The notes below the pieces were generated by a model. It made no database searches, was not told where the DNA came from, and worked only from the letters and a program-made list of their open reading frames with translations. Both the position numbers and the translations under genes were made by a program. From Anaeromyces robustus (taxonomy: Eukaryota; Neocallimastigomycota; Neocallimastigomycetes; Neocallimastigales; Neocallimastigaceae), in contig MCFG01000044.1 in the NCBI GenBank assembly GCA_002104895.1, positions 192,001 to 256,000 on the forward strand: 64,000 bases of DNA, written 5' to 3'. Below are positions 1 to 15,355 of the stretch, piece by piece. Numbering within the stretch: the first letter of the stretch is position 1; each line of letters starts with the position of its first letter.

Positions 1-760
1 TAATAATATGTTTTTTTTAACCCAATAAAGGAATAAAAAATCCTTTTTTTTTGGAATAATATTAGTAAATCTGATATTATTCCATAAAAAAGATACAGAT
101 ATTTAATTTAAATTTATTTATTTATAGTAAATTTTAATTTATTTTATATAAAAATTGACATTAGTATTACATATTATAATACTAATGAAAATAATAATAA
201 TAACGATAATAATCATATTAATAATAAAAAATCTTTTTTTTTTTGGAATAATATTAGTAAATTTGATATTATTCCATAAAAAAGTTAACAGATATTTAAT
301 TTAAATTTATTTTTTTAATGTAAATTTTAATTTATTTTATAAAAATTGACAAATTAATTTAACAAAAAAAATATTTTTAAAAAATTTATAAATAGATTAT
401 TAAATAAAAAAAAAACTAAAAAAAGATTTATATATTGATTAGATTATATAAAATAATGAAGAGATTTTTTTGTATAACCTGAAAAAAAAGTATAAAAAAG
501 AGAAATTTTTTTCATTTCTTTTTTTTTTTTTCAGTTATTCATTAAATAATAAAGTGAATAATAATAAGGAAATATTAACTAAAAAAAGAAATACCCTTCC
601 TTTAATATACCCAAGGAAAAAAAAGTAAAAAAAAAAAAAGTAAATTTCGAACTACTTAATTAATTTATATATTATATTTTTAGTAATATATAAATCATAA
701 TATTTTTTCTTATTATATAACTAATAAACCTTATTATTTATTAAATATTAATATTAATAG
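1..760. other. AT-rich upstream region with a duplicated hairpin segment
   Basis: No coding potential is visible. A block of about 125 bp at roughly 33-160 is repeated at roughly 226-349 with a few differences. Each copy holds a short inverted repeat with 11-bp arms (52-84 and 244-276; arm TGGAATAATAT). The rest is A/T homopolymer and leads into the promoter and 5' UTR of the esterase gene. Confidence 0.6.
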
Positions 761-2164
761 ATGAAATTCAATTTATTATTCTTAGCTGCCATTGGTGCAG
801 TTTCTGCTTTACCAAAGGTTCATAACAAATCAAACAACCCATATCTTGTTTGTGATACCTTCGATTACAAATGTAAGGGTGAACAAACTAAACTTTGTTA
901 TGAAGATTTTAACAAATGTTTAAGAGGTATTAAATGTATAAGTGACTTACATAAATGTAACAAGATTACTAGATTATGTACCGAAATTATGATCAGTAAT
1001 TTCTTCTATCGTCCAGAATCAGAAAGTGAAAGTGAAGATGAAAATGGTTTAAGAGCTTTTGAACCAACTAAGGAAAATGTTAAAGTTCTTGGTAGAGCTA
1101 ATTACCAAGATGGTTATCTTTGGTTCGCTTTAACTAATGCTGGTATTGAATACAAATTCACTGGTAAAACTACTGTTATTAATGTTACTGGTGATACTAC
1201 TTCTTATGGTGAAGAAAACCCAGCTCGTATTAAGATTTATGCTGATAACAAACTTTACCTTGATACTATCCTTACTGAAAAAGATACTGATTTCACTGTT
1301 AACTTCGACAAAGCCGGTTCACATGTTGTTACTTTCTTAAAGGTTTCTGAAGCTGAACGTGGTTCTATTCGTATTAACGAAATTAAGGCTGATGCTAAGA
1401 AAATTAAACCAACTGAAGATGCTGCCAAGAAAATTGAATTCATTGGTGATTCTATTACTTGTGCTTATGGTGTTGATGGTGTTGTTGGTGACGTTTTCTC
1501 TACTAGATCTGAAGATGGTACTTTATCTTACGCTTACAAGACTGCTCAAAAGTTCCACGCTGATGTTAGTATGGTTGCTTACAGTGGTTTCGCTATTCTT
1601 TCATGCTATGCTTTCACTGGTGAAAGATTCACTGAAGCTGCTCTTCCACAATACTACGACAAACTTGGTTACTCTTTTGAACCAAATGAATTCGATGATG
1701 GTGTTGCTCAATTACAAAACACTTTCTGGGATTACCGTGAATTCATTCCAGATCTTGTTGTTATTAACCTTGGTACTAACGATAACTCTTACTTCCTTTC
1801 TATTGATGAAAGCAAGGTTCCAGATGAAAAGGTTGCTTTCATTGAAGAATATGAAAAATTCCTTGCTCAAATCAGAGCCAACTATCCAAATGCTGAAATT
1901 CTTTGTGTTCTTGGTATGATGGGACAAGAAGTTTACCCAGAAATTGAACAAGCTGTTAAGAACTACACTTCTAAGACTGGTGACAAGCATGTTAACGCTT
2001 TCAAGATGAATGTTCAAAACACTGAAGAAAACGGTTTAGCTGTTGATGGACACCCAGCTGCTCAATCCCACGTTGATGCTACTTACGAACTTGTTGGTGA
2101 AATTGAAAGACTCTACGGTTGGAAGTCTGACCCAAAGGTTAACATTGAACTTGACGCTGAATAA
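761..2164 (+). CDS. Secreted CE2-type acetyl (xylan) esterase, SGNH hydrolase
   Basis: A single-exon 467-residue protein. It should remove acetyl groups from xylan or xylo-oligosaccharides outside the cell. Residues 1-16 form a signal peptide. Residues 31-73 hold seven evenly spaced cysteines (31, 38, 46, 53, 59, 66, 73). An acidic Ser/Glu linker follows, then a beta-sandwich region (about 85-215) and an SGNH domain (about 222-455). The catalytic motifs are intact: GDSIT with Ser231, GTND with Asn340, and DGHPA with Asp429 and His431, matching the Ser/His/Asp pattern of CE2 enzymes with their N-terminal jelly roll. There is no dockerin. The codons favour GCT, GGT, AAC, TTC and AAG and the gene is far richer in GC than its neighbours, which suggests high expression, transfer from bacteria, or both. 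The substrate is inferred from the family. Confidence 0.88.
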   Translation: MKFNLLFLAAIGAVSALPKVHNKSNNPYLVCDTFDYKCKGEQTKLCYEDFNKCLRGIKCISDLHKCNKITRLCTEIMISNFFYRPESESESEDENGLRAFEPTKENVKVLGRANYQDGYLWFALTNAGIEYKFTGKTTVINVTGDTTSYGEENPARIKIYADNKLYLDTILTEKDTDFTVNFDKAGSHVVTFLKVSEAERGSIRINEIKADAKKIKPTEDAAKKIEFIGDSITCAYGVDGVVGDVFSTRSEDGTLSYAYKTAQKFHADVSMVAYSGFAILSCYAFTGERFTEAALPQYYDKLGYSFEPNEFDDGVAQLQNTFWDYREFIPDLVVINLGTNDNSYFLSIDESKVPDEKVAFIEEYEKFLAQIRANYPNAEILCVLGMMGQEVYPEIEQAVKNYTSKTGDKHVNAFKMNVQNTEENGLAVDGHPAAQSHVDATYELVGEIERLYGWKSDPKVNIELDAE

Positions 2165-2430
2165 ATTTCATTAGATTTAGATTTAGATTTAGAATTAAAA
2201 AATAAATAAATAAATAAATAAATAAAAATATAAATGTAATAGTTAATAATTATTATATTTTATAAAAAAAATAATAATTATTGTACCATATACTTTATAA
2301 AAGTATAAAATAATATAATAGTTATAAAAAAAAAATAATGTTTATTTAACATTGTTTTTTTTTTTATTTATAAATCTATTATATTTGATTAAATAATCCT
2401 ATACAATAAATAAAATTATGATTAAAAAAA

Positions 2431-2572
2431 ATTCTTTTTTCTTTTTTTTTTTTTTTTTTGAGAATGATTATTTTTGTACAATGATATTATCTTAAAGATT
2501 TTTCTTTTTTCTTTTTTTTTTTTTTTTTTTGAGAATGATTATTTTTGTACAATGATATTATCTTATAAAGAT
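2431..2572. repeat. 71-bp tandem duplication
   Basis: Two near-identical units with a period of 71 bp. Each has a C-interrupted T-run followed by a segment starting GAGAATGATT (2460 and 2531). Confidence 0.8.
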
Positions 2573-2606
2573 TTTTAAATCTAGATGATGAGATATCAAA
2601 TCATTA

Positions 2607-2794
2607 TTATTTCGATAATTAATTTTTTCTTATTAAAAAATAAAAAGGAATAAAACACTTGTTCAAATGTATTATTATTTTTATTTAATTATATAATTTA
2701 TTATTTCGATAATTAATTTTTTCTTATTAAAAAATAAAAAGGAATAAAACACTTGTTCAAATGTATTATTATTTTTATTTAATTATATAATTTA
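2607..2794. repeat. 94-bp exact tandem duplication
   Basis: Positions 2607-2700 and 2701-2794 read the same. Each unit starts TTATTTCGATAATT. A third partial copy of the unit's end lies at about 2803-2832. Confidence 0.85.
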
Positions 2795-2859
2795 ATAAAA
2801 TCTTCAAATGTATTATTATTTTTATTAATTATATAAATAACTTATAAAGATTTTTTTCT

Positions 2860-2890
<31 letters not shown>

Positions 2891-2938
2891 TTTTAATTAT
2901 ATTGTTATTTTTATTATTATTTTTTATCATTCTACATA

Positions 2939-3126
<188 letters not shown>

Positions 3127-3479
3127 ATTACTATATAATTATTTTATTTTAAATGAATCCAAAAAAAGAAAAAAATAAAAATAAAATGAAATAAAAAAAA
3201 AAATAAAATAAAATAAAAATTGATATATATATGAAGTTATTGCCTTATTTTTATATATGTATATTTTTATATAAACTAATAACTATATTTTAAAAAATGA
3301 AAAGAAAATTACATATTAAGGAAAGAGATATTTAAAAGGAATAATAATAGAGTTTGAAATAAAATAAAATATAATTAATATAATCATATAATATATTATT
3401 TATAAATAAGATATTAATATTTTATTATTATGATTAATTAAAAAATGAACTATAGAATAGAACTAAATATTTATAATAA

Positions 3480-3514
<35 letters not shown>

Positions 3515-3667
3515 TTATAACTATATATACAAGATTTAATACATAATAGAAAAAAAAATAAAAATAATAATAAAAATCAAAGATTATTTTTATTTTTTTT
3601 TAAAGAAAGGAAAGTTAAAAAGATAAGATATATAATTAAAAAAATTTTTTTTTTTTTTGTTTACTAA

Positions 3668-3880
3668 TTATTCAGATAACATCAAAGTAAAACCTTTACC
3701 AGCTTCTACTTGTAATACATTCATTTGTACATTTTTAGGTCTTGCAGAATAAATGGATTTAAATTCTTTTAAAACTTTTAATTTAATTTGTTTAGGAGAA
3801 CTTTTAGAAATATTACTACCGGTGCCAAGATTATAATTTTCTCCTGAACCCCAAGTATACAAAACTCTATGATTTATTGA

Positions 3881-3912
<32 letters not shown>

Positions 3913-6900
3913 GGTTGTTGTTGTTGTTGTGGTTATCATTATTATTATTATTATTACTGTTATCATTATTATTATTATTACTATTATTATTATTATCATT
4001 ATTATTATTATCAATGATTAATTTTTCATTATTAAGTTGGGAATTATCAGGTAATATTTCTGTAACAGTAGAAGATGAAAATGAAGATGAAAGTACAGGT
4101 GAAGTACAAAATAGATTATTAGTTGATTCATTATTAAATGAAAGAATTGAACAATTAGCTTTTCCATCAATTTTTGATGGTGTATCAAAAATTCCATGAT
4201 TTGTATCATTATCATTACGTTCTAAAATTATGGTATCATTAGGATCATCAAATATACAACTATTTTCATGATCAATCTCACATATATCCATATTATGATC
4301 TATAATTGCAGCTGAATGATCTGCACCACAACTTATATAAACACAATTATGAATATCATTTAATTTTTCTGGTTTCCAAATTGAACCACTTTTAGTATTT
4401 AAACCAAGTTGAGAACGATCATTTTTACCACAAGCATAAACAAAACCTGTTTCAGATCTAAATAAAGTATGGAAATTTCCACAAGATATTTGTACAATTG
4501 GAATATCTATTAATTCTTTTACAAGTTCAGGATATTCTACATCTTGATCATCATTTAATCCTAGTTGACCCTATATATATTATAATATTTTATTAATCAA
4601 ATAAAATATAAAATAAAAATTTATTAGAATTTTATAATATTATAATAGTTTTATTTTATAAAAAAAAAAAAAAAATAAATAAATAAATAAATAAATTTTT
4701 AAATTACATACCCATTGATTAGCTCCAAACTGCATTTGATATATAAAAATGTATAAAAGAAAAATTATTAATAAATTTTTTTTATATTTATACATATATT
4801 TATAATAATTAATAAATAAAAATTAAAATATAAATTTAATTATATATATAAAAGATACTTACTGCTAAGACATGATAACTTGTATCAATTAAAAATGAAT
4901 GATATTTACCAGAATAAACATTGATAAATTTTATTTCTTCATTATTTTGATTTTTAATTGGTACTTTAATGGCATTTTGATATTTATTTTCATCATTATA
5001 ATATAAAGTTCTTTCATAATATAAATCTGAATTATAATTCCTATATTTGAGATATTATTATTATTTATAAATTAATAAAATATAAATATAATTAAATAAT
5101 AAAATGATTTTTATATATTATAATATATAAAATATAAATAATTACCAGCAATATAAATCATTTTTATTCGAAATAGCATATACAAATCCTTTACTAATAG
5201 CAACATCTATAATAACTTCTTTAAATGTTGATAATTCTTCTGGGACAGAATTTGTATGAAGATTACCATTTTTATCCTATTTATTTTTTAATTAATGTTT
5301 ATTATATAAAAATTAAAATATTAATAATAAAAAAAAAATAAAAATAAAATAAAAAAATTAAAAAAAAATAAAATAAAATAAAAATAAAATAAAAAAATTA
5401 AAAAAAAAAAAAAAAAATAAAAATAAAAATAAAAATAAAAATAAAAAGTAAAAATATACTATACTAACAGTATATTTTCCAGAAATATAAAGTTTTCCAT
5501 CTTCAGAACGGAAAATAGTAATATCTTTTGATGATACAATTTGACTGATTTGAATTTGATTAAAGAATTCAATTTTTTTAGGATGGTATATTTTATCTGA
5601 ATAACCTAAAATATTGTTCAAATTATTACCAAAAGACCAAACATAATTTTTATCTAAACTATTATCATCATCAATAGCTTCCACTGCAAAACAACTAGTT
5701 TCACCAGTTGCAATGAATTTTATATTTTTTAATTCATTTAAAAATGTAAAATGAGAAACTTCAGAAACATGTTTACCCAGACCTAAACACATGTCTTCAT
5801 TTCCACCCTGTTAACAAAATACAATATATATAAAATAATGAAAAAAAAAATTATTATAAATAAATAAGTAATACATTTAATTGTAATTTATTTATTTACT
5901 TATTATTATTATTATTTTTATTATCATATAAATGAACTTACCACAATATAAACACCAGATTCACCCTTATCCATAGTATAGAAAGATGAATGATCATCTG
6001 AATTTAAATTTAAATTACTTGTACATTCTGTTAAAATAGTTGAATCACTTTTATATAAGCATGGTTTATTCTTTGATTTTTCATATTCTAAAAAGATATT
6101 GGAAGTACCAATACCGAAATCTATTTTATTTTCTTTTTCTTTATTAGTTTTAGATTTTTCATATTCTAAAAATATATTAGAAGATCCAAAATTGAAATCT
6201 ATTTTATTTTCTTTTTCTTTATTAGTTTTAGATTTTTCATATTCTAAAAATATATTAGAAGATCCAAAATTGAAATCCATTTTATTTTCACGTTCTTTAT
6301 TTGCTTTAGATCTTTCATATTCTAAAAAGATATTAGAAGAACCTAATGGTAAATCTTCTTTATTATTATCAAAGTCATTATCCTCTTCCTCTTCCTCTTC
6401 TTCTTCTTCTTCTTCTTCTTCCTCACTACTAATATTATTATTATTTTTTGAATTTTGATAATCTAAAAATATATTTGGTGTATTGGTGGATGTGAAATTT
6501 ATATTATTTTGTTGAGGATTACTAAATAGGTTATATTGATTGGAAGAAGATGGAGGTAATAACCAAACATTATCTTCAGGTCCAACAGGATCAGAAGAAA
6601 GTAATTGAAAACTTTCCATAGAAGTTGCTAATCCTGTATCAGAAGACATCATGGGTATATTATCACTATTTAATGGATCATTTGAATCAACAATATCTGA
6701 AGTAGATATTTCTTCATTTGTAGTATGATTACGAGTTGGTGTTGTCGCTGGTGTTGGTGTTGGCATTAAGGGATCATTAATACCACTATTAACAATTTCA
6801 TTTCCTTCTGAATTTGTATCTTTTCTATATGTTTTAGTGAAAACAAGATTAGCTTTACTTGTTAAATTTTCGAATTTCATAAAATAATCTCTAAATTTAT

Positions 6901-7857
6901 TAATATCAGTGCCAATATCTTTAAGTTCATCTTCATTTGTCATATTAGAAGATTGATAGACAACTGGTTTTTTAGTAGTAGTAGTAGTTGAAGAGGAAGA
7001 AGAATTAGTAAAAATATTTTCTGATGAAGAATGAGTATCATCTAAATTAAAATTAGTATTAGAAAATAAATATTTATCATTGAAAGAAACTGATTTTTTC
7101 AATTTAGTAATAGAATTTTTTCTAGTTAAACCAGTTTCAGAATGAAAAGAGGTTGAATGAACGATAATATTTTCATTATCTGATGGAGGAACATAGTCTA
7201 ATGAAAAAGATAAATTAGTAGAATCTCCACAATTAGTTTGAATATTATCTGAATTACTTGGTGAAAATGGTTTTTTAGTTTTCCTTTTCAAACTTAATAC
7301 ACTACTTTTTTTAGTATGAAGTAATTTTTTATTTATCATAGGGGAAATAGGACTTAAGGTTCCCAAGGATTTAGATTTTCTATATTTTTTCGTTATAGTT
7401 TCAGAAGGTACTTTTATTGTTTTATTATTTTGTTTTTTAGAGTCTTTTTTATTTTTTTGTTGTTTTATTTTAGTTGTTGATTTTAAATTAGCTGATGGGG
7501 AAGAAGAATTATCAGAAAAATTGATAATATCTGATGAATCTGATGGATTTTTACATTTTGATATATTTTGAGTATCTATAAAATTACTTTTTAAAATTTC
7601 TTTTTTAATTTTCGTTATATTTAATTTACCATTGTGTAAATTTGCTTTAGTAATTTGTTTTATAGGATTAACTGACTGTTTTTTAATAGTATGTGTTCTC
7701 AACTTTTTAGTATATTGAGATTGAGTGGCAACACTATTTTCTATAAAAATATAAATAAATTTTATATAAATATAGAATAAAAAATTTTATTATATATTGA
7801 ATATAATATAAATGATAGTTTTGACATATTTTTATAAAATTAATCTTTACCTTTCAT
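3668..7857 (-). CDS. RCC1-repeat (beta-propeller) protein, seven exons
   Basis: Reconstructed exons, in order: 7857-7851, 7740-5942, 5807-5469, 5276-5146, 5040-4863, 4729-4712 and 4570-3668. All junctions are GT-AG and in phase, giving 1124 residues. Residues 1-600 are Ser/Asn/Lys-rich and look disordered. They include an acidic run and four to five copies of a 27-residue repeat with core SNIFLEYEKSK. From about residue 595 to 920 there are RCC1 blades, with GVYIVGGNEDMCLGLG, YVWSFGNN and FGANQWGQLGLN formed across exon junctions. A further blade (LYTWGSGENYNLGTG) lies near the C-terminus after an Asn-rich insertion (about 1010-1055). RCC1 propellers act as Ran exchange factors or protein-binding platforms. 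The long N-terminus argues against RCC1 itself, so the role is unknown. The first exon is only 7 nt and exon 6 only 18 nt. Confidence 0.82.
6080..6345 (-). repeat. 81-bp coding tandem repeat in the RCC1-like gene
   Basis: The unit encodes about 27 residues (core SNIFLEYEKSKTNKEKENK). Two units are almost identical, flanking ones have diverged, and a remote copy (NIFLDYQNSK) lies at about 6450-6480. Confidence 0.85.
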
Positions 7858-11571
<3,714 letters not shown>

Positions 11572-13557
11572 TTAATTATTATGTAAAAATTTACACTTAT
11601 CACCATATTTACAAGTACCTTCTTTTGAATAGAAGACACATGGTGTTTGCGAATAGGCTTTAGAATTTGATGTAATTGTAGAAGTTGTGTTTGGTTTGTT
11701 GTTAATAGCGTTTGTTTCATTAGTAGTTGCTAAAGTTTCATTCTTTAACTGAGATTCATCTTTTGATGATGTAACAGAAGTTGTTTCGTTATTATTTTGT
11801 GTTGAATTAACTATATTAATAGAAGATGGATTAGAATTATAATTATTATTATTATTATTATAATTAATAAAATTATTATTAATAAATTTTTTATTATTAT
11901 TATGAATAATTATTTATATTATTATTGTTATTAAAATAATAAATATTATTATTATGAATAGTATTTATATTATTTAATTTAAATGATTATTAATATTATT
12001 ATTTAAAATATTTAAATTATTATTAATATTATTAATATTATTATTTAAATTATTTAAACTGTTATTAATATTATTATTTAAATTGTTATTAATATTATTA
12101 TTTAAATTATTATTAATATTATTATTTAAATTGTTATTAATATTATTATTTAAATTATTATTATTAATATTATTATTTAAATGGTTATTAATATTATTAA
12201 TATTATTATTTAAATTGTTATTGTTATTAATTTTATTAAAATTATTATATAAATGGTTATTCATATTGTTATTGTTAATTATATTGTTATTATTAATAAT
12301 ATTTGAATTTTCTTCATTTCTTAAATAAAAATTCATACCTCTTGTATTTTTTAAATGAGTATCATCATTTATATTTGATTTTTTATAACTGTTAAATTCT
12401 TGCTTTAATTTTGGATCATTATTTCTTAACATATGTCTTGAGGTTTTTTTATTTATTTGATGACCTTTATTCATTCCATCAGGTCCATTATAATTGTTAT
12501 TTCCATAAGAAGAGTTATATGATTTATTGTATATACTATTAAATGGCTTTCTTGGACCATTATTATCATAACTATTATAATTTCCACGATTGGTTTCAAA
12601 GTTACGACTGTCACCATTATTTCCACCATTGTTATAATTATTAGCATTAATATGTAAAAATTTACAATTCTTTCCATTACTACAACCTCTTGGATCATTA
12701 TAATAATAACAAATAATATTAGAATGATTATGTTGAGATATAGCTGGATCAATAGCTTCGATTGGTTTATATTCAGTTTGAGATTGATTACGATAACTTG
12801 ATGGAGTTATAAATGAAGCTTGTTTACGAAGCTTATGATTAAAGTTTATATCCTTTTTAACAAAATGAGAATCTATTTTTTCATGATGATCACGTTCTCC
12901 CTTTTTACTAAATTTCATCATTGAATCATTTGTTGGTACATTAGAAATACGATTATTCATTCTATTCTTTACTATATCATTAGAAGCACCAGGCATCATA
13001 TTATTATTTCTTGATGATGAATTTCTATAATTATTCATACTTTGATAACTAGTTCTATGTTTTAATGTATTATTCATATTACCAACATTAGTATTATGAT
13101 GATAACGCATATTATTATTATTATTATTTAATCTACTATTAAATGATGAATTAGGGTTAGAATAAGTAGAATGATTAAGTCTACGAGTAATATATGAACT
13201 TCTAGTTTGAATATGTTTAAATGGACAATGTTTACCAGAGGAACAACCACGTGGAGTTCCAAAATAACGACAAATAGTATTACTATTACTATTGTTACTA
13301 TTATTATCTTTATCTGTGATAACTTTAGTAAAAGATCTTTTAAAATCGGAACCCCTGATGGATAATACAACTGGTTTTTTTGTTTTAGAAAAATCTCTTC
13401 CTTCATTAGTATTTTCTTCTTTATTTTCTTTATTAGAAGCTTCATTAGTAATACTACCTTCTTCTTCATTATCTGAAAGATAATCTCCATCATTATAAGT
13501 TAAATCTTTACAATCATTATATAAATGTTTAATATCATTTAAAGATAATCCCATCAT
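11572..13557 (-). CDS. Three-finger CCCH zinc-finger protein, interrupted frame
   Basis: Three CCCH fingers share the spacing C-x8-C-x5-C-x3-H: CRYFGTPRGCSSGKHCPFKH near 13250, CYYYNDPRGCSNGKNCKFLH near 12690, and CVFYSKEGTCKYGDKCKFLH as the last residues near 11600. Such proteins usually bind RNA. Fingers 1-2 and finger 3 are in one frame, but stop codons in the Asn-rich stretch at about 11974-11905 separate them. Between those points another frame reads like coding Asn-rich sequence, as if two indels compensated each other. No splice donor or acceptor fits there. This could be an assembly error, a true frameshift or a pseudogene. The coding-like frame also runs about 26 residues upstream of the Met at 13557 to a possible acceptor near 13638, so a short 5' exon may be missing; I could not find one. 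The stop at 11572 is clear. Confidence 0.65.
11977..12300 (-). repeat. Asn-rich coding repeat (LNNNINN units)
   Basis: On the minus strand this is an imperfect AAT/ATT array encoding repeated LNNNINNN, in the tail of the CCCH protein just before the interrupted part of its frame. It is prone to slippage. Confidence 0.85.
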
Positions 13558-13928
13558 TTTTGCTATTGAAATTCTTGATTTTCTTTTCCAACCTTCTGTT
13601 AAAATTAATAATGCAGATTCACTAATATTTAAAATTAAAATAAAAATTAAGAATATATATATAATATAAAACAATTATATATATATAAGTATAAAATTTT
13701 AATATATGTTTTCAATAAAAAAAATATTATATATATTAATAATATTTAAAAATAAAAAAATACAATAATAGTAACAAATAAATAAATAAATAAATAAAAC
13801 ATTTTTTAATTATTTAATAAACATTGATTAAATTAAAATTTATGAATAATTTAATTAATAAAAATATAAAAATATAAAAATATAAAAAAAAAAAAAAAAA
13901 CTTAAAAAAAAATTTTTTTTTTCTAAAA

Positions 13929-15355
13929 TTACCATTGTTTATTTGTCCAATTCATTAAATCAGCTAAATCCATTAAGAATGGACCATAATATTCTTTATA
14001 GTTTTCTTCAATATTTTTTTCATTAATTTCTTTAACCATAAATTTTAAAATCATATCTGGTTCCCAAAAATCTTGAAAACTAGAAAAGAATAATGCTAAT
14101 TCTTTTGGATATCCATTTTGATCATCATCAAGACAAGTATAATGTAATACTTGTTTAATAAATGAATAAATTTCATTTAAATCTGCATTAGCAGCTTCTT
14201 CTTCAGATAAAACGCTATTAGATGTATTTGCGACTTCATTTGGTTTATTGCGATTTCTTCTAAGTTGACGACGTTGTTTTTGTTGTAAAGGTTCAATATA
14301 TTCTTCAATAACAATTCTTGTAGCAAGACCGAAGTGTTTAGATTCGGCACCTTCATCTTCCTTTTGATTATTTTGATGTTCATATAAAAGGTAAGAAATA
14401 TATTCTGCAATTTGTTCAGTGTTTCCATTAGTAACTTCCCAAAGAAGTTTAATTACCTTTTTTAATTCAATATCACCAAATAATTCAGAGAATAAAGAAA
14501 GCATGAAGTTTAAATATTCACTGTTATTGGTTTTATCATTTTCTTCATTAATTTCTATTTGATTAGCATGTTCTAATACATTTTGAAGTAATTCTTTAAT
14601 ATCTATTAAAATAATATGTCAATAAAAAAAAATTTTATTAAAAATATGATTTTATATATATATATATATATATTTTTGAAATAATAATATGTGTGTTATT
14701 TAATTTTTCAAAAATCTTATATATATATATATATATAAGATTTTTCATTATTTCTTATATATATAATTATTTCTTTGTAAACATAAATATGACTCTTTTC
14801 TAATTAATTTGAATTCATTAAATTAATATATTATAAACAATAAATAAAAATTAATATTTTACCATTATCTTTTTCATTTAAAAGTGTTTTAAAACTAGAA
14901 AGTAAGATAGTAACAATTGCTGTTGCTTTTTCATTAAGAAGATCCTTTTTATCATAAGGTATAATGTTACTAACTATACTTTTAACATCACCTTTAAGAG
15001 TATCATTTAAATAACGAATGATAACATTATATATTTGATTTTCAATATCATTACTATGAATTTCTTGTAATACAGTTATAAGTGAAATAAACATATTTGG
15101 AATATGTTTCTTAGTAACAATTGGATCTTCTTCTTCAGTTTCTTTATTATCTTGACATTTGTTTATAGGATCAATTTCCTTAAGAAATTGATCGTAATCT
15201 TTGATTTCCCAGTTTTTAATGTTAACATCACTGTCATTAACAATAGTACTGAATAAATTATTTATCTCAGATAATTTTGTATTATTAATTGATTCAGTAT
15301 ATATTGAAACGGCTTTTAAAATTCCACTTTTATTTTTACTTTCTTCGATTGACAT
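13929..15355 (-). CDS. Acidic helical protein of unknown function
   Basis: Two exons, 15355-14863 and 14602-13929, are joined in phase by a GT-AG intron of 260 bp. The product has 388 residues and starts MSIEESKNKSG. It is rich in Glu, Asn, Leu and Ile and looks mostly alpha-helical, like a HEAT/ARM or similar helical repeat. A basic patch (QKQRRQLRRNRNKPNE) lies in the middle of the second exon. There is no signal peptide or membrane segment. The C-terminus ends in a Trp-containing LADLMNWTNKQW. I do not recognise a family; eIF3m-like PCI proteins were considered and not supported. The open frames and clean splice sites make the gene itself likely. Its start is about 4.9 kb from the small charged-protein gene and it lies head-to-tail with the CCCH gene. 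Confidence 0.7.
14710..14745. repeat. 36-bp perfect palindrome inside an intron
   Basis: An AT core flanked by AAAAATCTTA and its complement TAAGATTTTT. The whole equals its own reverse complement. It lies in the intron of the 388-residue gene. Confidence 0.75.

Noticed and set aside
1359-1919. 186-residue Leu-rich open frame overlapping the CE2 gene
   Set aside because: A frame-shifted shadow of the esterase; it is open only because the gene's biased codons create few stops out of frame.
6099-6458. 119-residue plus-strand frame with repeated SILFSFSLLVLDFSYSKN
   Set aside because: Antisense of the 27-residue repeat in the RCC1-like gene.
13558-13674. Hydrophobic N-terminus (FYIIYIFLIFILILN) as a signal peptide of the CCCH protein
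   Set aside because: Its first codon is TTG, and the stretch looks like an intron end before a TATTAG acceptor. A secreted CCCH protein is also unlikely.
13929-15355. Identification as translation initiation factor eIF3m
   Set aside because: Only the general helical character and length are similar; no shared motif could be found.
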